Assembly (NCBI GenBank): GCA_900771185.1
Contig: CAAGND010000081.1
Span: forward strand, 1-9,359
Reading direction: 5' to 3'
DNA from: Clostridia bacterium
GTDB taxonomy: Bacteria; Bacillota; Clostridia; Oscillospirales; Acutalibacteraceae
Length of the DNA: 9,359 bases
Numbering within the stretch: the stretch's first letter is position 1; each line of letters opens with the position of its first letter. The position numbers and the translations under genes were made by a program. Below, one piece after another: positions 1 to 6,068 of the stretch. Below the pieces are notes generated by a model. The model had not been told where the DNA came from and made no database searches. It worked only from the letters and a program-made list of their open reading frames with translations.

Positions 1-16
1 ATTTTTCCTCAGTGTG

Positions 17-108
17 AGTGGAAAACTTTGACTTTTCCACATGCTGTTTTTTGATGTTGAGGAGAATGTTGAAAACCTATATGTGGAAAACTAAAAGAAT
101 GTGGAAAA
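17..108. promoter_or_regulatory. Cluster of DnaA-box-like 9-mers
   Basis: Three exact copies of TTTTCCACA are seen: plus strand at 33-41, and minus strand at 82-90 and 100-108. Two weaker copies, TTTTCCACT (minus, 17-25) and TTTTCAACA (minus, 67-75), accompany them. TTTTCCACA differs by one base from the consensus DnaA box TTATCCACA and fits the broader TTWTNCACA form. The copies at 17-25 and 33-41 face each other as an 8-bp inverted repeat with a 7-base spacer. The minus copies at 82 and 100 are 18 bp apart and share the flank GTGGAAAACT. The cluster lies just downstream of recR in AT-rich DNA and continues toward the window edge. It may be a DnaA-binding regulatory cluster or the edge of an origin. 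DnaA binding is inferred from sequence only. Confidence 0.45.
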
Positions 109-110
109 CT

Positions 111-713
111 TCACAGCTCTTTTCTTCCCTCAATAGCTTTGGTCAGTGTAAAATTATCCGCATATTCAAGGTCCGCCCCCACCGGAATACCGTAGGCGAG
201 ACGTGAAACTTTTACTCCGAGAGGTTTGACGAGCTTTGATATAAACAGAGCGGTCACATCACCTTCAGCGGTCGGGTTTGTCGCCATGATGAGCTCTTTG
301 ACAATTCCGTCTTTGAGTCTTTCCACAAGCTCTTTGATGCAGATATCGTCAGGACCTGTCGAATTCATCGGAGAAATCAGACCGTGAAGAACATGATATA
401 CCCCGCCGAATTCGTGTGTTCTCTCTATCGCCATAACCGCTTTCGGGTCTTCGACAACGCATATTACGCTCTTATCCCTTGACGGGCTTTTGCATATCGG
501 ACAAAGCTCGGAATCGGTCAGGTCACAGCATATCGGGCAGCGGTGAATTTTTTCTTTCGCCTCAATTATTGTGGAGGCGAATTCTTTCGCTTTTTCATCC
601 GGCATTGAAAGGATATAATATGCCAGCCTCTGAGCATTTTTTCTTCCTATTCCGGGAAGTCTTTCAAACTGTTCAATCAGGCGCGCAAGAGGCGCCGCGT
701 TTTTTTCAGCCAT
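111..713 (-). CDS. recR: Recombination mediator protein RecR
   Basis: RecR acts with RecO (and RecF) to load RecA onto gapped single-stranded DNA during recombinational repair. The 200-residue product matches the family length. In order it shows a helix-hairpin-helix around residues 18-30 (LPGIGRKNAQRLA), a four-cysteine zinc finger (C59, C62, C71, C74), a Toprim domain from about residue 82 (VICVVEDPKAV) and the conserved ATNPTAEGD segment. The C-terminus has the usual YADNFTLTKAIEGR ending. An upstream in-frame ATG at 803 would add 30 residues inside ebfC with no family counterpart, so ATG at 713 was chosen. That start lies 4 bases after the ebfC stop, with only a weak Shine-Dalgarno sequence (GGAC inside ebfC), which suggests translational coupling. 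It is the last gene of the dnaX-ebfC-recR operon. No clear hairpin terminator follows it before the DnaA-box-like cluster. Confidence 0.96.
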   Translation of the reverse strand: MAEKNAAPLARLIEQFERLPGIGRKNAQRLAYYILSMPDEKAKEFASTIIEAKEKIHRCPICCDLTDSELCPICKSPSRDKSVICVVEDPKAVMAIERTHEFGGVYHVLHGLISPMNSTGPDDICIKELVERLKDGIVKELIMATNPTAEGDVTALFISKLVKPLGVKVSRLAYGIPVGADLEYADNFTLTKAIEGRKEL

Positions 714-717
714 ATTA

Positions 718-1056
718 TCAGAAAAGTCCGGGAATTGAGAGTCCGCCTTTAGCTCTCTCCATACCCTGCTCCATAGCATCGTTTGCTTTGCGAACGCTCT
801 CATTGAAAGCGGCGATTATCATATCCTCAAGCATCTCGATTTCCTCCGGGTCAACAATTTCGGGATCCATCTTTATGCTTATTGCCTCATGTCTGCCGTT
901 TACGGTGACTTCAACAGCTCCGCCGCCTGAGGATGAAGTAAATTCGGAGTTTTCAACCTCCTCCTGAACCTGTGCCATCTCCTCTTGCATCTGCTGAATT
1001 TTTTTCATCATATTGGCGTTTGAGCCCTGCTGGGCTCCGGGAATTCTTGCTTTCAT
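718..1056 (-). CDS. ebfC: Nucleoid-associated protein, YbaB/EbfC family
   Basis: This is a small DNA-binding protein of the YbaB/EbfC family, known as a dimeric nucleoid-associated protein. Its 112 residues match the family length (about 100-110). Family landmarks are the Met/Gln-rich N-terminal helix (MMKKIQQMQEEMAQVQEE), a central Gly-rich turn before a beta segment (SGGGAVEVTVNGRHE), the IVDPEEIEMLEDMIIAAFNE helix, and the C-terminal PGLF, which is shared with Bacillus YaaK. The ATG at 1056 has a strong Shine-Dalgarno sequence (GGAGGT, 1065-1070 on the complement) at 8-base spacing. It lies 24 bases after dnaX and 4 bases before recR, the widely conserved dnaX-ebfC-recR order. Its exact job in the operon is not established. 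Confidence 0.95.
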   Translation of the reverse strand: MKARIPGAQQGSNANMMKKIQQMQEEMAQVQEEVENSEFTSSSGGGAVEVTVNGRHEAISIKMDPEIVDPEEIEMLEDMIIAAFNESVRKANDAMEQGMERAKGGLSIPGLF

Positions 1057-1080
1057 ATTGAAATACCTCCGGAATATGTT

Positions 1081-2724
1081 TTAACTGTTTTTAAAATCTT
1101 CTATTTTTTTCATAAGTCCCTCAAGAGGGTCTTTTGAAGATGTTTTTTCCTGAGCTTTATAAAGTCCTATTTTATATTGCCTGCCTGTGACGGCGCTTAT
1201 GGCTTTTGAAAGAAATGAAGCGTGAAGGTCTTTTCTGATAAAGCTTGAAAGAGCCGGGTTGTCGCTTTTAATGAGAAGAAAATTATCTCTCGTGTATGCG
1301 CTTGTGCCGTTAAGAATTCCTACAAGCGGCATATCGGTCTTTCTTAATTCATCCATAACCTCAGCCCATTTTGTGAAAGGTTCGGTGTCTGATGAAGAAG
1401 CCGGAGCCTCATTTTTTTCTGTGTTCTCAGAGATTGGCTTTTCAGGCTGAATATCGGATTTTTCAGCTTTGCTTTCATAAAAAGAGATTTTTTCGTTTTC
1501 AGGCTTGACCGGTTCTTTAATAACAGGAGCGGTTTTCTCGGGTTCGACCGAAACGGGCTTTTGATTTTCAAAAGACTCAACTGAGGAAATTTTTGCTTCG
1601 AGTGCGGCAATCCTTTTCAAAAGAGCGTCGCTGCCTGAATCAAGCTGGTCTGAACACATTCTGACAAAAGCCATCTCAAGAGGAATACGCTTGTTTGGCG
1701 AACGCTTTATGTCGGAAAGCGCGTTCTGCGTGACTTCGAGGTCATAAAGAAGCTCTTCAAGAGAAATTCTGTTTCCAAGTGACTTGAGACCGTTTAATTC
1801 ATCGTCGGTGCAGATAAGCACATTTTCCGCGTTTTTGACTGTTTTTGATATCATCAGATCCCTGAGATGAAACAAGAATTCGGAACACAGGCGTTCCATG
1901 TCGCAGGAATTTATGTGAAGCTCATTGATTATTCCGAGAGCTTGAGCACAATCCTTTCTGATGATACAGTCGGAAAGCCTGGCAAGATAGTCGCGCCCGG
2001 CAAGCCCCGCGCTTTTTATCACGGTTTCGGAGGTTATATGTTCATCTGCGGCGCAGCATCTGTCAAGAAGAGAGAGCGCGTCTCTCAAAGCTCCGTCTGC
2101 TATTTTCGCGATAAGCGCGGCGGCATCGCTGTCCAGAACGATATTCTCCTTTTCAGCAACAAATTGCAGTCTTTTGCAGATATCCTCAGGAGATATACGT
2201 TTGAAATCGAAACGCTGGCAGCGTGAAAGTATGGTTGCGGGAAGTTTGTGAACCTCTGTTGTCGCAAGAATAAATATGACGTGTTCCGGCGGCTCCTCAA
2301 GTATTTTCAGCAATGCGTTAAAAGCTCCGGTTGAGAGCATGTGAACCTCGTCAATAATATAAACCCTGTATTTCGATTTGACGGGAGTGAAATTTGCCTC
2401 GTCACGCAGGTCTCTGATATTGTCAACTCCGTTGTTTGACGCTGCGTCGATTTCAATTACATCGAGCACCGCTCCGCTGTCAATACCTTTGCAGATTTCA
2501 CATTCGTTGCACGGATTTCCATTGACAGGGGCGAGACAGTTGACGGCTTTTGAAAGGATTTTTGCGCATGAGGTCTTTCCCGTTCCCCGTGAACCGGTGA
2601 ACAGGTAGGCGTGTGCCACCCGTCCGCTCAGAAGCTCGTTTTTCAGAGTGGCGGTTATATGAGGCTGACCGGCGACTTCCTCAAAAGTCTGAGGTCTCCA
2701 TTTTCTGTAAAGCACGCGGTACAT
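1081..2724 (-). CDS. dnaX: DNA polymerase III subunit gamma/tau
   Basis: DnaX is the ATPase of the clamp loader, which opens and loads the beta clamp; the long tau form also tethers polymerase cores. The 547-residue product shows the AAA+ order: MYRVLYRKWRPQTFEEVAGQ at the N-terminus, Walker A GSRGTGKT (44-51), zinc-binding cysteines C63, C72, C75 and C78, Walker B DEVH (125-128), sensor 1 ATTE (154-157), the SRC arginine finger (167-169) and sensor 2 GALRD (211-215). The collar domain ends near residue 357 (PLEMAFVRMC). A Lys/Glu/Pro-rich linker follows at about 384-445, then a short C-terminal domain. Longer in-frame starts (2730, 2799) were rejected: 2799 lies inside the SRP RNA, and only ATG 2724 has proper ribosome-site spacing and the family N-terminus. 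The linker contains an A7 slippery run, listed separately. The gene lies 40 bases downstream of the SRP RNA and probably shares its transcript. Confidence 0.97.
   Translation of the reverse strand: MYRVLYRKWRPQTFEEVAGQPHITATLKNELLSGRVAHAYLFTGSRGTGKTSCAKILSKAVNCLAPVNGNPCNECEICKGIDSGAVLDVIEIDAASNNGVDNIRDLRDEANFTPVKSKYRVYIIDEVHMLSTGAFNALLKILEEPPEHVIFILATTEVHKLPATILSRCQRFDFKRISPEDICKRLQFVAEKENIVLDSDAAALIAKIADGALRDALSLLDRCCAADEHITSETVIKSAGLAGRDYLARLSDCIIRKDCAQALGIINELHINSCDMERLCSEFLFHLRDLMISKTVKNAENVLICTDDELNGLKSLGNRISLEELLYDLEVTQNALSDIKRSPNKRIPLEMAFVRMCSDQLDSGSDALLKRIAALEAKISSVESFENQKPVSVEPEKTAPVIKEPVKPENEKISFYESKAEKSDIQPEKPISENTEKNEAPASSSDTEPFTKWAEVMDELRKTDMPLVGILNGTSAYTRDNFLLIKSDNPALSSFIRKDLHASFLSKAISAVTGRQYKIGLYKAQEKTSSKDPLEGLMKKIEDFKNS
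1409..1419 (-). other. Possible frameshift or slippage site in dnaX linker
   Basis: On the coding strand, codons 436-438 read GAA AAA AAT, giving seven consecutive A residues and a heptamer of the form A AAA AAT in the zero frame. A -1 shift there re-reads AAA AAA and meets TGA at once (1409-1411). This would give a product of about 438 residues lacking the C-terminal domain. E. coli dnaX makes gamma (431 residues) by a -1 shift on A AAA AAG, and Thermus uses transcriptional slippage on an A run. I see no convincing Shine-Dalgarno stimulator or downstream stem-loop, and A7 runs are not rare in such genomes. The call is therefore tentative. Confidence 0.25.
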
Positions 2725-2732
2725 ATGCATTT

Positions 2733-2739
2733 CCCTTTT
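2733..2739 (-). promoter_or_regulatory. dnaX ribosome binding site
   Basis: The coding strand reads AAAAGGGAAATGCATATG. The AGGG core (2733-2736) is 8 bases from ATG 2724 but only 2 bases from the alternative ATG 2730. This fixes the dnaX start at 2724. Confidence 0.75.
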
Positions 2740-2764
2740 GATAAAATAAAAGCGAACCTTTGAC

Positions 2765-2887
2765 TTGGTCATGCGGCGGGCAGGCGGACTGTGGCGCACA
2801 GTGCAGACCGCTTAATGCTGCTCGGTTCCCCGCCTGACATGGTTCACGGCGCCCCGCCGCACAGGACCCGCCACGCCACATGACCAA
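2765..2887 (-). ncRNA. ffs: Bacterial small SRP RNA (4.5S/scRNA type)
   Basis: This is the RNA of the signal recognition particle, which binds Ffh and targets nascent membrane proteins to the membrane. The conserved apical domain is read on the minus strand: CCATGTCAGGC, then a GGAA tetraloop (2826-2829) closed by GG/CC, then CCGAGCAGCATTAAG. The TCAGG (2833-2837) and AGCAG (2818-2822) sides form the symmetric Ffh-binding loop. The ends pair through TTGGTCATG (2879-2887) and CATGACCAA (2765-2773). Outside them, CTTTG (2890-2894) can pair with CAAAG (2758-2762), so the precursor may be a longer duplex. In Bacillus the precursor is trimmed by RNase III, and similar trimming is inferred here. 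Ends are set by pairing and may be off by a few bases. The position just before dnaX-ebfC-recR matches Bacillus scr. No strong terminator separates it from dnaX. Confidence 0.92.
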
Positions 2888-2888
2888 A

Positions 2889-2905
2889 ACAAAGCCTCGC
2901 TTTGT
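2889..2905 (-). other. Hairpin abutting the 5' end of SRP RNA
   Basis: A perfect 7-bp stem (ACAAAGC, loop GAG, GCTTTGT) followed by TTT lies between the promoter and the predicted mature 5' end. Its 3' arm overlaps the CTTTG that could instead pair with CAAAG at 2758-2762, so the two structures are mutually exclusive. It may be a processing signal. As a terminator it would be weak. Confidence 0.4.
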
Positions 2906-2927
2906 GAAAATATTAAGTTCTCTGGAT

Positions 2928-2956
2928 ATTATAATATATTATTGTATTAATTACAA
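2928..2956 (-). promoter_or_regulatory. Sigma-A-type promoter for SRP RNA and dnaX operon
   Basis: On the minus strand, TTGTAA (2951-2956) and a perfect TATAAT (2928-2933) are separated by exactly 17 bases in very AT-rich DNA. Transcription would start near 2921, about 34 bases before the SRP RNA. No better promoter is visible between the SRP RNA and dnaX, so it may serve the whole set. Confidence 0.7.
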
Positions 2957-3024
2957 GGGGAAAAGAAAGGATTTTTTGTTTTAAATGTTATATTGTAATA
3001 ATAAAATCACTTTTCAGAAAGCTG

Positions 3025-3054
3025 TTGAAAAATATATCCGCTCAATGCTATAAT
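3025..3054 (+). promoter_or_regulatory. Sigma-A-type promoter for the plus-strand gene pair
   Basis: TTGAAA (3025-3030) and TATAAT (3049-3054) are separated by 18 bases. Transcription would start near 3061, giving a leader of about 28 bases before ATG 3089. The -10 box overlaps the in-frame ATG at 3053, which therefore cannot be the start. Confidence 0.7.
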
Positions 3055-3077
3055 GACATTCAATATTAAATATTTTC

Positions 3078-3084
3078 GGAGAAG
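3078..3084 (+). promoter_or_regulatory. Ribosome binding site of the membrane protein gene
   Basis: GGAGAAG lies just upstream of ATG 3089, with GGAG 7 bases from the start. It supports this start over the in-frame ATG at 3053. Confidence 0.7.
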
Positions 3085-3088
3085 TAAA

Positions 3089-5158
3089 ATGAAAAAGAAT
3101 GAAAATAAATTTGTAAAAAAGCTCGTTGTGTGCAGCGTTATTATATTTGCGGTTATGGTTTTTGTTGAGGTATTCATTATGAATTTTACCTCTCTGAGCT
3201 TGATAACAGGAAAATATAAAACTTATCAGCTCGACTTTGATTCTTCAAGAGTAGTAAATGCTTATTTTGAGGACGGCGGCGGTCTGTCTGTCAAAGAGGG
3301 ATATTCTTCAATCGAGTTTAAAAATATAGATATGCCGGTAGGCGCGATAACAATAGACGCGGATTTGAATGAACAGTGTGACGATGTTACCGTCTATATC
3401 AGCTATACCGATGAGACAACTTCGTTTTACAGAAGAATTATAAAATATAATTTGGAAAACGATAATAATTCTGAAAATATAATAGTCTGCAATTTTTCCG
3501 GCAATGTTGAAAAAATTCTTTTTGAGGCAGTGCTCGGAGGCGGAGAAGAGGTAAAAATAAACAGCATAACTCTCAACCAGCCCAGAAACAGCACCGAGAT
3601 GCTGGCGATAATTTTTATGACGTTTGCGGCAGTGGCCGGAGCGGCGCTTCTGATTTTCGTTTTTGTCGGAATGAATTCTTCGTCAGATACTTTTGAAAAG
3701 CGCAGAAAGCTCTGCATGAATGTGGCCGCAGTGGTGACTGCCTGTGTGATGATATTTACAGCCTGCCTGTCGGTTATCTATACGGCTAAGGGCAGAAGTA
3801 ACTGTTATGCCAGCTTCACTGCTACGCAGGGAAATCAGATAACTCAGGAGATTGTTGACGCTTTTGAAAACGGTCAAGTCAGCCTCCTTGAGGAGCCGAG
3901 CGAGGAGCTGCTCGCTCTTGAAAATCCTTATGATAGGTATGAGTGCCTTGAAAATGATGTGAGCTATCTTTGGGATCACTGCCTTTATAACGGAAAATAT
4001 TATTCATATTACGGCATAGGTCCGGTCATAGCGCTTTTCCTGCCATATCATCTGATCACGGGATTTTATTTTCCGTCAGTCTGGGCGACTTTGTTATTTT
4101 CACTGATAGGAATAATATTTTTAACAAAGCTTTATATGACAATAATCGAGAAGTGGTTTAAAAAGCTTCCTGTCGGTACGACGATTATGGGATTGATAAC
4201 AGTCCAGATGGCGTCGGGGATATTTTTCAGCGCCGCTCGACCTTTGTTTTATGAGATAGCCATATCCTCAGGTTTTGCCTGTGTTACTGCGGGTGCCGCA
4301 CTTCTGCTGGATTCAAATATTCTCGGAGACGGAAAAATATCATATGTCAAGCTTTGTCTGTCGTCATGCCTGTTAGGCTATGCCGTGCTGTGCCGCCCGA
4401 CACTTGCGGTCTATTGTGTCGCGGATCTGTTCTTCATAGCGTTCGGACTCAAAAAGGTGCTCGGTGAAAAGACCGGCAAGGAAAAGACAAAGGGATTTTT
4501 CAAATATGCCGCCGTTTCGCTGATACCTTTTACGGTTATCGCTCTCGGTCAGATGGTATATAATTATCTGCGGTTTGATAATCCGCTTGATTTCGGAATA
4601 CAGTATTCACTGACGATAAATGACTTCACGCACTCGGAGTTTCACTGGAAGTTTGTGCTGATAAACCTTTACGCCTACCTTCTGAACATGCCACGCTTCA
4701 CCCCATCGGAGTTCCCGTTCTTGGAATCAACTTTTGAATATTTCGGTCTTAACGGCTATATGTTTGTTGACGACGCGTCGAGAAATCTTATCTCAGTCGG
4801 CATATTGTTCCGTGCTCTGCCCATGCTGTCATATCTCTTTGTTGTTCCAGCACTCAAAAGGACAGAAAAAAATAAACGTCCCGCGGCTGCGCTGCTCATA
4901 GGAATATCCTGTGTGCTGATGCCGCTGATAATAATTTTTTCCTCCTGGGAGAGCGGATATGCCGTGAGATATAATGCCGACTTCTCATGGCAGATGATAA
5001 TGGGTGCGCTTGTAATAGCCTTTACGCTCTATAACAGCTGCAAGAGTGAAAGCACGAGGAAAATTTTGAATATAATTTTTGCGGCATCCACCCTGCTGTG
5101 CATATATGTGAATGTCGCTCAGATTTTTTCGTTTGTTGGGATTTCATTATCCTTTTGA
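3089..5158 (+). CDS. Polytopic membrane protein, GT-C glycosyltransferase-like
   Basis: This 689-residue integral membrane protein is of unproven function. One helix (about 12-32) precedes a soluble, beta-rich, probably extracytoplasmic domain (about 40-165), then helices near 171-195 and 210-232. A second external loop carries an acidic stretch (265-290) and the motif WDHCLYNGKYYSYYGIGP (295-312). At least seven more hydrophobic segments follow, including about 329-350, 364-382, 390-407, 424-453, 472-490, 568-586 and 599-617. A segment near 491-510 (YNYLRFDNPLDFG) resembles ones I recall from GT39-like proteins. The large first catalytic-type loop and helix count suggest a GT-C enzyme using a lipid-linked sugar donor; this is an inference, not a recognised family member. 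Start chosen by the ribosome site and promoter. It is opposite in strand to all surrounding core genes and 27 bases upstream of the TIM-barrel gene, with no terminator between, so the two should be co-transcribed. Confidence 0.8.
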   Translation: MKKNENKFVKKLVVCSVIIFAVMVFVEVFIMNFTSLSLITGKYKTYQLDFDSSRVVNAYFEDGGGLSVKEGYSSIEFKNIDMPVGAITIDADLNEQCDDVTVYISYTDETTSFYRRIIKYNLENDNNSENIIVCNFSGNVEKILFEAVLGGGEEVKINSITLNQPRNSTEMLAIIFMTFAAVAGAALLIFVFVGMNSSSDTFEKRRKLCMNVAAVVTACVMIFTACLSVIYTAKGRSNCYASFTATQGNQITQEIVDAFENGQVSLLEEPSEELLALENPYDRYECLENDVSYLWDHCLYNGKYYSYYGIGPVIALFLPYHLITGFYFPSVWATLLFSLIGIIFLTKLYMTIIEKWFKKLPVGTTIMGLITVQMASGIFFSAARPLFYEIAISSGFACVTAGAALLLDSNILGDGKISYVKLCLSSCLLGYAVLCRPTLAVYCVADLFFIAFGLKKVLGEKTGKEKTKGFFKYAAVSLIPFTVIALGQMVYNYLRFDNPLDFGIQYSLTINDFTHSEFHWKFVLINLYAYLLNMPRFTPSEFPFLESTFEYFGLNGYMFVDDASRNLISVGILFRALPMLSYLFVVPALKRTEKNKRPAAALLIGISCVLMPLIIIFSSWESGYAVRYNADFSWQMIMGALVIAFTLYNSCKSESTRKILNIIFAASTLLCIYVNVAQIFSFVGISLSF

Positions 5159-5170
5159 TTTAATTTTTTA

Positions 5171-5177
5171 AAGAAGG
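5171..5177 (+). promoter_or_regulatory. Ribosome binding site of the TIM-barrel gene
   Basis: AAGAAGG is followed by 8 bases and then ATG at 5186, with a second ATG at 5189. The in-frame GTG at 5177 overlaps this site and is unlikely to be the start. Confidence 0.65.
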
Positions 5178-5185
5178 TGTTTTTT

Positions 5186-6013
5186 ATGATGCTCGGTATT
5201 ATCAATGGCTGGGAGGAAGGTCACTTCAAAGCTGTTAAGGAGAAAGGACTGGAGGCGGTCGAATTTTGTATAAACGATAAATACGATTCGGCAGAAGTTC
5301 TCAAAAAAGCAGAAGAAATTAAAGGTTATTCAAAAAAATACAACGTCAAGATCGGCTCAACCGGACGTTGGGGAATGACAAGGATTGATGAAAACGGTCA
5401 GATAATTCCCGAAGCCTTGCAGCATGACAAAAATATAATAGATTTTGCGTCTATCGTCGGATGCCCGGTGTTCAATGTGGGATGTAATTACATTGATGGG
5501 AAAACATATTATGAAAACTGTCAGTTCGCAATAGCTTATTTTTCGCAGCTTATTGAATATGCACGCCCAAAGAATGTAAAGATTGCAACTTATAACTGCG
5601 ACTGGGCTAATTTTGTTTACGATGAAAAGGCTTGGACTGTTATTCACGGAGCTCTGCCGGAGCTCGGAATAAAATACGACCCCTCGCACTGTTATCACAG
5701 AAACGGAGATTACCTCAAGGAGATGCGCGATTGGGGAAACAGATTCTATCACTTTCACATCAAGGGCACAATGAATATCGACGGCAAAAGCTATGACGAC
5801 TGTCCCGCAGGAATGGATGATCTCAACTGGAAGGGTATCATGGTTGTCCTCTATAATTCGGGTTATGACGGAATGCTGTCGATAGAGCCTCATTCGGGAA
5901 ACTGGAAAGAAGGAAAAGGTCAGTGGGGCATTGATTTTACAATAGAGTTCATGCGTAAATTCATCATGCCTGAAAAGTATAAGACCATGAATGACGACCC
6001 GTATATGCCGTAA
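5186..6013 (+). CDS. Sugar phosphate isomerase/epimerase-like TIM-barrel protein
   Basis: This 275-residue protein resembles the xylose isomerase-like TIM-barrel family (AP endonuclease 2 fold), whose members usually isomerise or epimerise sugars with a divalent metal. Family-like segments are MLGIINGWEEGHF at the start, GLEAVEFC (21-28), GCPVFNVGCNY (92-102), YDPSH (164-168), FHIKG (190-194) and SIEPH (232-236). Likely metal ligands are D165, H191 and E234, with H168 nearby. The first glutamate ligand of many members would fall near residue 137, but the sequence there is ATYNCDWANF, with no Glu. The substrate is unknown, and the enzyme could be a divergent subfamily. No signal peptide is seen, so it is cytoplasmic. 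Start ATG 5186 has the best ribosome spacing; ATG 5189 is nearly as good. It follows the membrane protein gene by 27 bases and ends at a strong terminator. Confidence 0.85.
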   Translation: MMLGIINGWEEGHFKAVKEKGLEAVEFCINDKYDSAEVLKKAEEIKGYSKKYNVKIGSTGRWGMTRIDENGQIIPEALQHDKNIIDFASIVGCPVFNVGCNYIDGKTYYENCQFAIAYFSQLIEYARPKNVKIATYNCDWANFVYDEKAWTVIHGALPELGIKYDPSHCYHRNGDYLKEMRDWGNRFYHFHIKGTMNIDGKSYDDCPAGMDDLNWKGIMVVLYNSGYDGMLSIEPHSGNWKEGKGQWGIDFTIEFMRKFIMPEKYKTMNDDPYMP

Positions 6014-6022
6014 AACAAAAAT

Positions 6023-6053
6023 CACCGCTGTATGGATTTTCCGTACAGCGGTG
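6023..6053. terminator. Bidirectional intrinsic terminator
   Basis: A 14-bp stem (6023-6036 with 6040-6053, one T-G wobble) closes a TTT loop. On the minus strand it is followed by ATTTTTGTTTT, a good U-tract for parB, which ends 15 bases upstream. On the plus strand it is followed by TGAATCTTTATTTT, a weaker tract serving the TIM-barrel gene. It separates two convergent operons. Confidence 0.88.
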
Positions 6054-6068
6054 TGAATCTTTATTTTG

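Noticed and set aside
195..210. parS-like half-site inside recR
   Set aside because: Only the right half (ACGTGAAAC) matches. The left half differs at almost every base, so it is unlikely to load ParB.
646..658. NBS-like sequence ATTCCGGGAA in recR
   Set aside because: It is short by bases in the centre and flanks compared with ATTTCCCGGGAAAT, and it encodes the conserved LPGIG motif of RecR.
718..803. Longer recR start at 803
   Set aside because: The extra 30 residues lie within ebfC, have no counterpart in RecR and lack a ribosome site. ATG 713 gives the normal RecR N-terminus.
1097..1110. Second A7 run near the dnaX 3' end
   Set aside because: A shift there would alter only the last few residues, so it has no likely gamma-forming role.
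1344..1610. 88-codon open frame within dnaX on the same strand
   Set aside because: It is the +1 frame of a Lys/Glu/Pro-rich linker, has no ribosome site and looks like a compositional shadow.
2741..2762. Possible terminator between SRP RNA and dnaX
   Set aside because: The only stem (AAAGG with CTTTT around TTCG) is 5 bp with a wobble, too weak to call despite the T-rich sequence after it.
2725..2799. Longer dnaX start at 2799
   Set aside because: It overlaps the SRP RNA and gives a non-conserved N-terminus. ATG 2724 has the ribosome site and the family start MYRVLYRKWRP.
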